From positions 41,467-105,466 of the forward strand of contig NZ_JABEQJ010000017.1 of NCBI RefSeq assembly GCF_014174255.1: a stretch of 64,000 nucleotides of DNA, in the 5' to 3' direction. Within the stretch, counting starts at the first letter, position 1; every line of letters starts with the position of its first letter. Under the pieces are notes generated by a model. That model had not been told where the DNA came from, searched no databases, and saw only the letters and a list, made by a program, of their open reading frames with translations. Made by a program: the position numbers and the translations under genes. This document shows positions 52,601 to 60,799 of the stretch, piece after piece. This DNA is from Gluconacetobacter sacchari (GTDB lineage Bacteria > Pseudomonadota > Alphaproteobacteria > Acetobacterales > Acetobacteraceae).

Positions 52601-53720
52601 CGCTGAACGGCGACAGATCGCCGGCCGTCGAGCGCTCGGTGATGTGCGCCCTCTCCGCCGTTCCGACCTCGTCGACAATATGGCGCGGAACATGACGCGA
52701 TCCGATCCGCGTGAAAGTGCTCTTGCATTGCTCGATCGGGCCCGCGCCACGCGCTCTCAATCTCGCGCTGTTCAGCAGGCGACCGGGCTGTCGGTCGAGC
52801 GCGCATGGCAGCAGTCGGACACACCTTCCTCTCTCGCGCCCGCCGTGACAGGGTATCATCGTCGGCGGCTGCTCGAACCGGTTCTGACCTCTCTGACAGC
52901 GGCCATCAAGGATGAAGATCTCGCCGCGACCAGCCTGACGACGAGCGCCCGGAATTTGAGCCTGCGATTACAGGACGTGGTCACCCGATCGATCGACGCG
53001 TTCCGGGACGTCTTGCCGGGATGGGCCATCAAGCGCAATCGCAGGCGCGCGCTCAAGCGGGCGTATCGTCGTCTGCGCAACCGCGATACCCGGAATTGGA
53101 GGCGGGTCGAGCGCCCCCTCCCCGATGAGGAAATCCCGACATGGGGAACGCCCGCCTATTTTGCGCTGATTGGTTTCGGACAGACCGAACGCCGTGACGC
53201 TATTGGCATGGAGGACGCGCACCGTCTCTACGAGCGCGCGCTCTGGCGCCTCGGAGATGCGCGCCGTCAGAACCCGATCGGCAGAGCCGAAGCCGCGCGG
53301 CACGTCGAGCGTCTCATGCGTCTCGCAACGCCAATAACCGCTCCGACCGGCTATCACGAGACAACATATCCGAAAATTGCATTGGATATGCAAAAGCTAC
53401 GGCACGTCGCGGATCCGGCTACCGGAAATCTCCTGAATGATCTGAAGGACATGGAGATATCCCTTCATTTTCCGCGCGGCCCCGAGGGAAAATGGCTATT
53501 TCTTTCGGACGGCGCGCTTGAGACAGCGCTTGCCCACTTTAGCAAGGAGACCGTCAACGCTGTCTGCGACCGACTGCTTATCGTTAACGAGCATATGAGC
53601 GCTCAACCAGCGAACTCCTTCCAGCGAATCGTGAAGCAAAATACGCCCGTGCGCAAGTTGGCCCGACACTCTGGCAAACACGCTGCTTCTCGGGCCAAAG
53701 ATCAGGGTCCCGATCGATAG
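49656..53720 (+). CDS. MOBF-family relaxase/helicase (TrwC/TraA-like)
   Basis: A 1354-residue bifunctional conjugation protein. The N-terminal relaxase domain contains a Tyr pair in LFQYYNG near residues 38-39, GYIDLTWSADKSISVAWALA and the metal-binding histidine motif LHTHVIVPN near residue 305. The helicase has Walker A GVAGSGKTTL near 615, Walker B VVLDELSLL near 685 and MVMIGDPLQCQA. The C-terminus is helical with no known domain. It nicks one strand at oriT, stays bound to the 5' end and unwinds the DNA for transfer. The start may be the second Met. Confidence 0.9.
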   Translation: MMLTYRTGVGGSPSAARFMADHLLDSTISVAQLRLFQYYNGMPAPFTSATCPAEIGDTVSPRVLSALRLSPSRSGLSRDVIMNLLSGFAADGSPIAGKQYQSGGESIRSVLNLPTDTLPDADGWRHIAGLAIGRRQSGQDKKRCSAARRLLSLFGVPREHPVDLALCTRLGDGLDYAGRPIDRQVISEAVSFSKVRIGYIDLTWSADKSISVAWALATTDAERAMILQAHRNAVSSAMTMIETIIGRARKGKAGAAGFDAGHIGWIRFEHFTARPTAYVEDTDPLSGMPLTRPLAVGIRGDPQLHTHVIVPNVVVTANGRAGGLDLDRLSGRIRECGAVYQAFLARNLREIGVEVRRDKKTGAARLPLVPDDVRAAFSKRTLDGTDAARDYASSRGLDWGLLTPTQRISLLKQGVQGDPRQSKSDDMASMTTWRATARNLGWTVPRFVHQHVSRPLLDDAARLTAAHRITAFLLAERFRQTAVINGPEARVCAAQALVEAGIEAAADIDDVVTMLREQPLTLDDQDTALICVADTDRRGESRLRMTTALHVAREEEVIALARSAATDHSDALDEATIDAAVQASGFDFSSAHGQLQRRAMSALGTRGRLAVLVGVAGSGKTTLLAPLVHAWSASGRTVLGTAVAWRQAEELTGANIVDDRVFACQGLIHGLKTGAIALDSRSVVVLDELSLLSTVQLLELLRAQQRTGCRMVMIGDPLQCQAVEAGPVVDLLRRALGHEAIPELISSVRQRTERQRATALMLREGNARAALDRKAEDGTLLLATGDYRSVVGRIADLWLERHRKGASLDDFTLTVSAPTNADAREIARAIRDRRRALGQLGPDLIEIEAIDQHGTDYTMRLAVGDRIRLYARTNARCTDGRRGIIGNNGSVLEVLAASEKGLSVRNKRGRSGFIPWPTLHDPRSGKIRLGYGDVLSIDATQGVTSTEHIEAMPAGSGAVDAHRAYTQGSRHRETTWLVTSEAAERRQIAGRRALGDVRPLRRSDLVDNMARNMTRSDPRESALALLDRARATRSQSRAVQQATGLSVERAWQQSDTPSSLAPAVTGYHRRRLLEPVLTSLTAAIKDEDLAATSLTTSARNLSLRLQDVVTRSIDAFRDVLPGWAIKRNRRRALKRAYRRLRNRDTRNWRRVERPLPDEEIPTWGTPAYFALIGFGQTERRDAIGMEDAHRLYERALWRLGDARRQNPIGRAEAARHVERLMRLATPITAPTGYHETTYPKIALDMQKLRHVADPATGNLLNDLKDMEISLHFPRGPEGKWLFLSDGALETALAHFSKETVNAVCDRLLIVNEHMSAQPANSFQRIVKQNTPVRKLARHSGKHAASRAKDQGPDR

Positions 53721-53755
53721 CCGGGCCGTCTGTACTGCACAGAAGAAGGTGCGAG

Positions 53756-53797
53756 CGTTTTGTTAAAAACGTGGCCCTTTTTTGACGTGACAAAACG
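53756..53797. terminator. Hairpin between convergent relaxase and SRAP fragment
   Basis: CGTTTTGT at 53756-53763 and ACAAAACG at 53790-53797 are perfect inverted repeats. The gap holds a run of T (CCCTTTTTT). It lies between two convergent genes and is probably a bidirectional terminator. A recombination-related site is possible because the module border is here. Confidence 0.5.
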
Positions 53798-53802
53798 ACA
53801 TC

Positions 53803-54132
53803 TCAAAGAAAGCCCAGAAGAGCGCCCGCCGCAAAGGGCACGAGGCAACGATGGGCCGTTCCGAGCCAGCGCCGCCAGTGCGGAGACGCCGTGTTGCGGA
53901 TGTTCGTCACGCCCCGGTCGACCTTCCTGCCCCTGAGCGCGAAAGCCGGCGACGGCATGCCCCAGCGCGCCATGACGAGCTCGCGACCATTCGGCCCGTT
54001 GCGCACGATCGGTGCCGGATAGTCCGGGTAAATCGCCGGTAGCGCGTCCAGATTGCCGACCCGGTCGACCAGCGCGTTGCTGATCTCGCGGATCGCCGCC
54101 TGAGACGACTGCATCGCATACAGGTTGCACAT
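53803..54132 (-). pseudogene. SRAP/YedK-HMCES family gene, C-terminally truncated
   Basis: 109 residues starting MCNLYAMQSSQAAIREISNA, so the catalytic Cys2 is kept. PIVRNGPNGRELVMARWGMP, DRGVTNIRNTASPHWRRWL and HRCLVPF follow, then the sequence changes to AAGALLGFL and stops. The active-site Glu (expected within about six residues) and the His block of the intact copy at 8517-9176 are missing. It probably lost its C-terminal half when the mobilisation module joined here. It is divergent from the second imuA. Confidence 0.85.
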
Positions 54133-54277
54133 ATCGGTCACCCGCAAATTTCGACATATGACGCCGGCCTGTCGGAATCGGCGGGACTGCGCCCTGCAAT
54201 CTGACGACGATGTAGGGCCCGATGATAAAGGTCGGCAAGCCAGCTCGATTTTTCGCGACGGAATGATTCGGCCTTGT

Positions 54278-54292
54278 GTTCATGTTTTGTTC
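54278..54292 (+). promoter_or_regulatory. SOS (LexA) box of mutasome 2
   Basis: GTTC-ATGTTTT-GTTC, an exact GTTC-N7-GTTC alphaproteobacterial LexA box, ending 30 bases before the imuA start. It is flanked by the SRAP fragment on the other strand, so it could have controlled both genes. Confidence 0.87.
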
Positions 54293-54322
54293 TGTGCATG
54301 CTGAAGCGCGGAGGCACGACAC

Positions 54323-55135
54323 ATGGCGCAAGAGAATCACGACACCCTGAGGCTGCTGCGTGAGCAGGTCGCACGCATCGAGCGGCAGCATGCCGCACCG
54401 CATGTGTCGGGAACCCTGCCGACCGGCACGCCCGCGATCGACACCCATCTGGGCGGCGGACTGCGCCGTGGGGCGGTGCATGAGATCGTGGGAACCGGTG
54501 CGGATCGCGTCACGGGTGTGCGCCCGACCCGCTTCGTCGCCACCATCCTCGCGCGCGCAGCCGGCCATATCGTGTGGGTACGGGGCGCCGGCACGGATCT
54601 TTGCCTGACGGGACTGCGACAACTCGGTCTGTCGCCTGGTCGCCTCATCCTCGTGGAGACGGCGCCCGATCAGGTCGGGCCTCTGGCCGAGGATATCCTG
54701 CGCGAGCGCGGCATCCTCGCCATGGTCGCGGATCTGAGGGCGCCAATGACCCTGAGCGCCACCCGCCGTCTTCAGCTCGCCGCCGAAAAGGGTGGCGTCA
54801 CCGGGTTTCTGATCCATCAGGCCGACGGCAGCGTGCGGCGCGGCCAGCCGCCCCCTCTGCCCGCTTCCGCCTGCCAGACCCGCTGGCAGGTCGGCGCGGC
54901 GCCCTGTGTGCTGCCCTTCAGCACTTCCTCCCGCACGCCCCTGCCCGGCCCTGCGCACTGGCAGGTCGATCTGCTGCGTCAGCGCGGCGGACCGGCAGCC
55001 TCCTGGACATTCGAGATCTCCGATGACGACGCGACGCTTCCTCTCCGTATGGTTGCCCCGGTGGCGGACCGATCTGTGGCGACGTCGCCATCCCGACATC
55101 TGCATCTCGTCCGGCCTGGTTCTGCATGCGCATGA
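54323..55135 (+). CDS. imuA: ImuA (mutasome 2)
   Basis: A 270-residue RecA-like accessory protein with LPTGTPAIDTHLGGGLRRGA, a degenerate P-loop region, then VWVRGAGTDLCLTGLRQLGL, ILVETAPDQVGPLAEDILRE and TLSATRRLQLAAEKGGVTGF. It differs strongly from the copy at 6918-7679, so the two mutasomes are not a recent duplication. GGAGG lies before the ATG. It overlaps imuB by 113 bases, and its last 40 residues are read from sequence that also encodes the start of ImuB. Confidence 0.9.
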   Translation: MAQENHDTLRLLREQVARIERQHAAPHVSGTLPTGTPAIDTHLGGGLRRGAVHEIVGTGADRVTGVRPTRFVATILARAAGHIVWVRGAGTDLCLTGLRQLGLSPGRLILVETAPDQVGPLAEDILRERGILAMVADLRAPMTLSATRRLQLAAEKGGVTGFLIHQADGSVRRGQPPPLPASACQTRWQVGAAPCVLPFSTSSRTPLPGPAHWQVDLLRQRGGPAASWTFEISDDDATLPLRMVAPVADRSVATSPSRHLHLVRPGSACA

Positions 55136-56579
55136 CGGCCGCAAGCCGGTCGTGCTGGCGGCCGACGCGACGGCACAGGGCCGCGGCGTCCGGGTCGGCA
55201 TGACGCTCGCCCACGCGCAGAGTCTTGCCCCGGACCTGCACGCGACGCCGGCGACGCCGAACGAGGACGATGCCGCCCTCCTGCGCTTTGCCGACTGGTG
55301 TTTCGGCTTCTCCCCGATCGTGGCGCCCGACCGACCGGATGGCATCTGGATCGACACGACGGGATGCGATCACCTGCATGGCGGCGAAGCGCCGATGCTG
55401 GCGGCCCTGCGCGAACAGATTGCCGCGCGCGGCTACGCCGTGCGCCTGGCGCTCGCCGACACGCCCGGCGCGGCGCACGCCATGGCGCGGTTTTCTGGTG
55501 GCGACATCTCGATCGTGCCGCAGGGTGGTCAGCGCGAGGCCATCCGCCGCTTGCCGATCGGCGCCTTGCGGATCGACACCACGACGGTGGCCGATCTGCG
55601 ACGCATGGGGTTGCAGACGGTCGGCGCCGTGCTCGAGGCCCCGCGCCCGCCTCTGGTGCGGCGCTTCGGCGCGTCGCTCATGACGCGGCTCGACCAGGCG
55701 CTGGGCCACATGCGCGAGCCCATCTTGCCGCTCCAGCCGCGCGAGGTCATCCAGGTGCAGCGCGGCTTTGTCGAACCGATCGGCACTGCGGATGCGATCG
55801 GCACGGTGATCGACACGCTGACCCCTGAAATCTGCGCTGCGCTCAGCCAGCGCGGCCTGGGCGCGCGTCTGCTGGACCTGCATTGTCACCGTGTCGACGA
55901 CACCGTGCAGATCGTCCGCGTGGGACTGGCCGCGCCGGTGCATGACACGGGGCACATCGCCCGTCTGCTCCACGAGCGGATCGAGACGATCGAACCGGGT
56001 TTCGGCATCGAGGCGATGCGCCTGTTCGTCACCCAGGCCGAGCGCGTCGTGGCGGGAGGCTCCGATGCAGCGCTTCTGAGCCGGGCCGATTGCGGGCCGA
56101 TTGATCCGGATCTCGCCTGCCTCGTCGACCGTCTGCGCAACCGGGTTGGACCTGACAAGGTGCTCTGGCTGGAACCACGGCACGCGCACTGGCCGGAGCA
56201 GGCCCAACGCGTCCGTCGCGTCGGCGAGGGCAAGCGAGGAGCCTACGGAAAGGAAGCGGGCGATCTTCTTTCCCACGAGAGGCCGCCCCGCCCCGTACGC
56301 CTGTTCTCTCCGCCTGCCCCCGTCGCCGTGACCAGCCTGCTGCCGGATGGCGCACCCATGCAGTTTGTCTGGCAGGGCATGGCGCGCCGGATCCGCGCGG
56401 CCGATGGGCCGGAGCGTCTGCATGGCGACTGGTGGGACGACGACGGCAGACCGGGCGCATGCCGGGACTACTGGATCGCGGAAGATGAACTGGGCGAGCG
56501 GTTCTGGCTGTTCCGGCGCGGGGACGGCATCCACGACTGGTCCGGCGACCGCGCCTGGTTCCTGCATGGGCTGTTCTGA
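55023..56579 (+). CDS. imuB: ImuB (mutasome 2)
   Basis: A 518-residue Y-family-like protein starting MTTRRFLSVWLPRWRTDLWR, in which the catalytic acids of the first motif are missing. IWIDTTGCDHLHGGEAPMLA replaces the usual second-acid block. The middle (LADTPGAAHAMARF, LRRMGLQTVGAVL) and the C-terminal LHGDWWDDDGRPGACRDYW and WFLHGLF match ImuB. It should couple ImuA and DnaE2 at the beta clamp. It is separated from the 81-residue gene downstream by two bases. Confidence 0.93.
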   Translation: MTTRRFLSVWLPRWRTDLWRRRHPDICISSGLVLHAHDGRKPVVLAADATAQGRGVRVGMTLAHAQSLAPDLHATPATPNEDDAALLRFADWCFGFSPIVAPDRPDGIWIDTTGCDHLHGGEAPMLAALREQIAARGYAVRLALADTPGAAHAMARFSGGDISIVPQGGQREAIRRLPIGALRIDTTTVADLRRMGLQTVGAVLEAPRPPLVRRFGASLMTRLDQALGHMREPILPLQPREVIQVQRGFVEPIGTADAIGTVIDTLTPEICAALSQRGLGARLLDLHCHRVDDTVQIVRVGLAAPVHDTGHIARLLHERIETIEPGFGIEAMRLFVTQAERVVAGGSDAALLSRADCGPIDPDLACLVDRLRNRVGPDKVLWLEPRHAHWPEQAQRVRRVGEGKRGAYGKEAGDLLSHERPPRPVRLFSPPAPVAVTSLLPDGAPMQFVWQGMARRIRAADGPERLHGDWWDDDGRPGACRDYWIAEDELGERFWLFRRGDGIHDWSGDRAWFLHGLF

Positions 56580-56581
56580 GC

Positions 56582-56827
56582 ATGTCGGACGATCTCAGGC
56601 CGGCCCGCGAGGACGAGATTGCCGATGCGCTGATGCATGCCCTCCGCTTCGAGGGGCGCCGGCGCGTACATGATGCGGACGAGCTGATGGCGCGCCTGGT
56701 CGCGGAGCGGCTCGTGGCCCATCTCCGGCGCTGCGGTTTTCGCCTGATGCGCCTGCCCGCCGCGCCGCTGCCGGATACCAGCCGTCATCGCCACCCGCAC
56801 GCGGACCGGCGCGGGACCGAGCCGTGA
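56582..56827 (+). CDS. Small protein between imuB and dnaE2
   Basis: An 81-residue basic protein, [20 protein letters not shown], then [40 protein letters not shown] and a His/Arg-rich tail. No family recognised. It begins two bases after imuB and its stop overlaps the dnaE2 GTG as GTGA, so it is locked into the mutasome operon. The first mutasome lacks it. It could be an extra adaptor or DNA-binding subunit. Confidence 0.75.
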   Translation: MSDDLRPAREDEIADALMHALRFEGRRRVHDADELMARLVAERLVAHLRRCGFRLMRLPAAPLPDTSRHRHPHADRRGTEP

Positions 56828-59800
56828 GCGGCACGCCCTATATCGAGCTGCAAGCCGCCACCAACTTCTCGTTCCTGCGCGGCGCCAGCCACCCGGAGGA
56901 GCTGTTCGCGACAGCGAAAGACCATGGCTACGACGCGCTCGGCATCGCCGATTTCGACACGGTGGCGGGAATCATCCGGGCACAGGTCGCCGCTGACGCC
57001 ATGGGCGTTCGCCTGATCGCCGGCTGCCGCCTGACCCTCACCGACGGGTCGGTTGTCCTTGCCTATCCGACCGATCGCGTGGCCTGGGGGCGACTGTGCC
57101 GCCTGCTGACGCTGGGCAACAGGCGCGGCGATCGTCTGACATTCGAACTGACCTGGGACGATCTCGCGCGGGAGTGCGACGGCCTGATCCTCATTCTTCA
57201 CCCGCAGCCCCATGACGATCGGATCGAGGAGCGTATTGCCGCGCTGATCGCCATGCGGGATCGCGGCGATGAAGCCGACCGCCGTTATCTCGGCCTGACC
57301 CGTCATTTCCGTCCGGGCGACATCCGGCGGCTGGAGTGCTTGCAGGCGCTGGCCGATCGCCAGAGCGTCCCGACCGTGGTGGTGGGCGACGTGCTCTACC
57401 ATACCCCCGAGCGCAGCATCCTGCAGGACGTAGTCACCGCCATTCGATGCAACCGCACCATGCAGACGCTGGGGGATGCACGCGAGTATGCCCGCGATCG
57501 CCATCTGAAGTCGCCCGATGACATGGCGAGGCTCTATGCCGGTTTCGAGGCGGCCCTCGCGCGCAGTGTCACTATCGCGGCCGCGTGCCGGTTCTCCATC
57601 GCGGACCTTCGCTATCAGTATCCCGAGGAGAGCGACATCGAGGGAGAAGCACCGCAGGCCACCCTCGCCCGCCTGGTGCGCGAGGCCCTGCCGCGTCGCT
57701 ATCCGGCCGGCACGCCGCGCGATGTGCTTCAACAGCTCAGGCATGAGCTCGATCTGATCGGCTCGCTCGACTACGCGCCCTATTTCCTGACCGTGAACAC
57801 GATCGTGCGGCAGGCACGATCGCTCGGCATCGTCTGCCAGGGCCGAGGTTCGGCCGCCAATTCCGCCGTCTGTTACATCCTTGGCATCACGGCGATCGAT
57901 CCGGTGCGTTCCGGCCTGCTCTTCGAACGCTTCGTCTCCGCCGAGCGGCGGGAACCGCCGGATATCGACGTCGATTTCGAGAGCGACCGGCGCGAGGAGA
58001 TCATCCAGTGGATCTATCGGCGCTACGGCCGTCAGCATGCGGCGCTGTGCGCGACCGTCATGCGCTATCGGCCCAAAGGCGCCCTGCGCGAAATCGGCAA
58101 GGTCATGGGCCTGTCCGACGATCTGCTGGGGCTGCTCTCGAAGCATCTCGCTTCGGCGCTGGGCGATCCCGACCTCCTGGCGGCCCGCGCGTCGGAAATG
58201 GGTCTCGACCTGACCGAGCGCCGTCTGAGAATGACGCTCGGGCTCGTGGCGCAGATCCTGACCTTTCCGCGCCAGCTCGGCACCCATCCCGGCGGCTTCG
58301 TGCTGACGCGCGACCGCCTCGACGAGCTCGTGCCGGTGCAGATCGCGGCGATGGAGGATCGCCAGATCATCGTCTGGGACAAGGACGACATCGACGCGCT
58401 CAAGTTCATGAAGGTCGATGTGCTCGGGCTGGGCATGCTGGGCTGCCTGCGGCGGTGCTTCGAGTTTCTCGAAAGCCACCTGCATCAACGCATGGATATC
58501 GCCACGATTCCGGCCGAGGATCCGGCGACGTATGCGATGATCCGCAAGGCCGACACCCTTGGCACCTTCCAGATCGAATCACGCGCCCAGATGTCGATGC
58601 TGCCACGCCTCAAGCCGACGACCTTCTACGATCTCGTGGTGCAGGTGGCGATCGTCCGTCCCGGACCGATCCAGGGCGACATGGTCCATCCCTACCTGCG
58701 ACGTCGCGAGGGGCTGGAAAAGCCGGACTGTCCCTCTCCGCAGCTTCAGGCGATTCTCGGCAAGACGCTCGGCGTGCCGCTGTTCCAGGAACAGGCCATG
58801 CAGGTGGCCATCCATTGCGCGGGTTTTACACCCGGTGAGGCCGATCAGCTGCGCCGGTCCATGGCGACATTCAAATTCACCGGCGGGGTCAGCCACTTCA
58901 GGACCAAGCTGATCGAGGGGATGGTCGACCATGGCTACGCCCGTGATTTCGCGGAGCGGACCTTCAGTCAGCTGGAGGGCTTCGGCAGCTATGGCTTTCC
59001 GGAGAGCCATGCCGCCTCGTTCGCGCTGGTCGCCTACGCGTCCTCATACCTGAAATGCCATCATCCGGACGTGTTCTGCGCGGCGCTTCTGAACAGCCAA
59101 CCCATGGGGTTCTATGCGCCGGCGCAGATCGTGCGCGACGCCCGCGAGCACGGCGTCGACGTGCGGGCGATCGACATCAACCGCTCACGGTGGGACTGCA
59201 CGCTGGAAGGCCGCCCGGGCGGGGCGCGTTTCACCGTCCGGCTCGGCATGCGTCTGGTCAAGGGCCTCGCCAACGAACACGCGGCGCAGATCGTCGCCCA
59301 TCGCATGCCGCCCTATGACAGCATCGAGGATGTCTGGCGTCGGGCCGAGGTGCCGGTCTCGGCCCTCGAGCGGCTTGCCGAAGCCGATGCGTTCCGGTCG
59401 CTGGACCTCGATCGGCGCAGCGCCCTCTGGGCAATCAAGGGGCTGGCGCCCGCCATGCTGCCGCTGTTTGCCGCAGCCGAGCGCTTTGCCAACCGGATCG
59501 AAAGCGAATTCAACGAGCCCTCCTTTCCGCTGGCCCCGATGTCGGAAGGCGCGGATGTGGTGGAAGACTACGGCACCACGGGTCTCACCCTGCGTCGGCA
59601 TCCCGTCTCGTTTCTGCGCGGCGATCTGCAACGACGCGGCATGCTCGCCTGCGCGGATCTCGCACGCACGCGCGACGGGCGCCGTGTGCGGCTCGGCGGG
59701 CTGGTGCTGATGCGGCAGCGCCCCGGCACCGCCAAGGGGGTCATGTTCATGACGATCGAGGACGAGACCGGCGTTGCCAACCTCATCTTCTGGAAGGACC

Positions 59801-60015
59801 GGATCGAGGCGCAGCGGCCGATCGTCATCGGCGCCGGCATGATCGGCGTGACGGGCATCCTCCAGCGGGAAGGCGGTGTGATTCACGTCATCGCGAAGGA
59901 AGTCGAGGATCTAACGCCGTTGTTGGCGACGGTCGGCACGATCGGTCCTATGAGGAAAAACACGGAGACGGAGTATGACAGGGCGATTGTAGTCAAGGCT
60001 CGCGATTTCCGATGA
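56824..60015 (+). CDS. dnaE2: Error-prone DNA polymerase DnaE2 (mutasome 2)
   Basis: A 1063-residue DnaE2 with the N-terminal PHP domain ([33 protein letters not shown]), catalytic PDIDVDF near residue 378 and [10 protein letters not shown] near 529, [20 protein letters not shown] and a C-terminal OB-fold ([20 protein letters not shown]). It ends KARDFR. GTG start overlapping the preceding stop. It aligns block by block with the first copy at 2319-5483 but differs in many positions, so the two probably have separate origins. Confidence 0.96.
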   Translation: MSGTPYIELQAATNFSFLRGASHPEELFATAKDHGYDALGIADFDTVAGIIRAQVAADAMGVRLIAGCRLTLTDGSVVLAYPTDRVAWGRLCRLLTLGNRRGDRLTFELTWDDLARECDGLILILHPQPHDDRIEERIAALIAMRDRGDEADRRYLGLTRHFRPGDIRRLECLQALADRQSVPTVVVGDVLYHTPERSILQDVVTAIRCNRTMQTLGDAREYARDRHLKSPDDMARLYAGFEAALARSVTIAAACRFSIADLRYQYPEESDIEGEAPQATLARLVREALPRRYPAGTPRDVLQQLRHELDLIGSLDYAPYFLTVNTIVRQARSLGIVCQGRGSAANSAVCYILGITAIDPVRSGLLFERFVSAERREPPDIDVDFESDRREEIIQWIYRRYGRQHAALCATVMRYRPKGALREIGKVMGLSDDLLGLLSKHLASALGDPDLLAARASEMGLDLTERRLRMTLGLVAQILTFPRQLGTHPGGFVLTRDRLDELVPVQIAAMEDRQIIVWDKDDIDALKFMKVDVLGLGMLGCLRRCFEFLESHLHQRMDIATIPAEDPATYAMIRKADTLGTFQIESRAQMSMLPRLKPTTFYDLVVQVAIVRPGPIQGDMVHPYLRRREGLEKPDCPSPQLQAILGKTLGVPLFQEQAMQVAIHCAGFTPGEADQLRRSMATFKFTGGVSHFRTKLIEGMVDHGYARDFAERTFSQLEGFGSYGFPESHAASFALVAYASSYLKCHHPDVFCAALLNSQPMGFYAPAQIVRDAREHGVDVRAIDINRSRWDCTLEGRPGGARFTVRLGMRLVKGLANEHAAQIVAHRMPPYDSIEDVWRRAEVPVSALERLAEADAFRSLDLDRRSALWAIKGLAPAMLPLFAAAERFANRIESEFNEPSFPLAPMSEGADVVEDYGTTGLTLRRHPVSFLRGDLQRRGMLACADLARTRDGRRVRLGGLVLMRQRPGTAKGVMFMTIEDETGVANLIFWKDRIEAQRPIVIGAGMIGVTGILQREGGVIHVIAKEVEDLTPLLATVGTIGPMRKNTETEYDRAIVVKARDFR

Positions 60016-60475
60016 AACGGAGAAGGCGTCCAAGACCATTCACGGCTGAAACACCTGGCGACCCGCTCCGCTTTCTCGGCTATTGCCGCAGGTCAGGTAT
60101 GGGGGGCAAGCGGTATGTCGGTTATCGGGAAGAAATGACTGAATGCTGCCATTCACAGCTTTTACGCTCATGACGGCTATCGACCAAGTCACGCCGTTCC
60201 GGGGCAGCCGCTGGAACATCCGATTGGGTGTTTGCCGGTCGGCTGCGCGCAAATTTCGGTCATTCTGCGCTGTTGCGGGCGCTTCCTAAAGCGAACGTAC
60301 GTTTCCCGCGCCTATGCCGAAGTCAGTGCCACGATCTGCATCGCTTAAGGCGTGGATTATTCACATTCGTCCACCTATCCGTACCCTCTCGTGACAGATG
60401 TCGATGCCGCGCTCGAACAGCATATTTTCGACATTCCGCAACGATAGCGGAATGCCGAACCCAGAATGTCGGGAT
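60016..60475. other. Gap between mutasome 2 and the defence genes
   Basis: 460 bases without a supported gene. Plus-strand frames from 60228 and 60398 are short and lack recognisable motifs or good start context. It is lower in GC than the neighbours, and I see no clear hairpin. It is a likely module boundary. Confidence 0.45.
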
Positions 60476-60784
60476 TTAGCCGGGACGGACATTGCCGTAG
60501 ACGCAGGCGCGATGAGCGAATTTTTCGGTGGTTCCGTCGGTCCGATTTACCCAGAAGCACTTGGTACTATAATCAGCGGTCCTCACGCTGAAATCAGCAA
60601 CGCCGGAGCCGATCTTCTTATCACCCTCTGGGTGGCGAGCCAACGCTGCAATCAAAATCTTTGAGTCTTCCGCGCTCACTTTGTCCCCGACATCATACTT
60701 GTGCAGCATGGCATTGAGGTAGGCTACCGCATCACCTTTGTTAGCGAAATGTAGCTCACCCAAGCTGAAAGGTTTCGCAGGCAT
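60476..60784 (-). CDS. DUF3223 domain protein
   Basis: A 102-residue protein: FSLGELHFANKGDAVAYLNA, MLHKYDVGDKVSAEDSKILI, ALARHPEGDKKIGSGVADFS, SVRTADYSTKCFWVNRTDGT. This matches the DUF3223 family, small proteins found alone or fused to other domains, with suggested RNA- or protein-binding roles. It lies 15 bases past the HamB-like stop on the same strand, so it may be the last gene of the defence operon. The Cys in TKCFWV is a family-conserved position. Confidence 0.82.
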   Translation of the reverse strand: MPAKPFSLGELHFANKGDAVAYLNAMLHKYDVGDKVSAEDSKILIAALARHPEGDKKIGSGVADFSVRTADYSTKCFWVNRTDGTTEKFAHRACVYGNVRPG

Positions 60785-60799
60785 GTTTACCCTCCCTCG

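Noticed and set aside
60228..60664. Plus-strand frames of 83 and 88 codons in the gap and over DUF3223
   Set aside because: The second is antisense to the DUF3223 gene, and the first has no motif or ribosome site.
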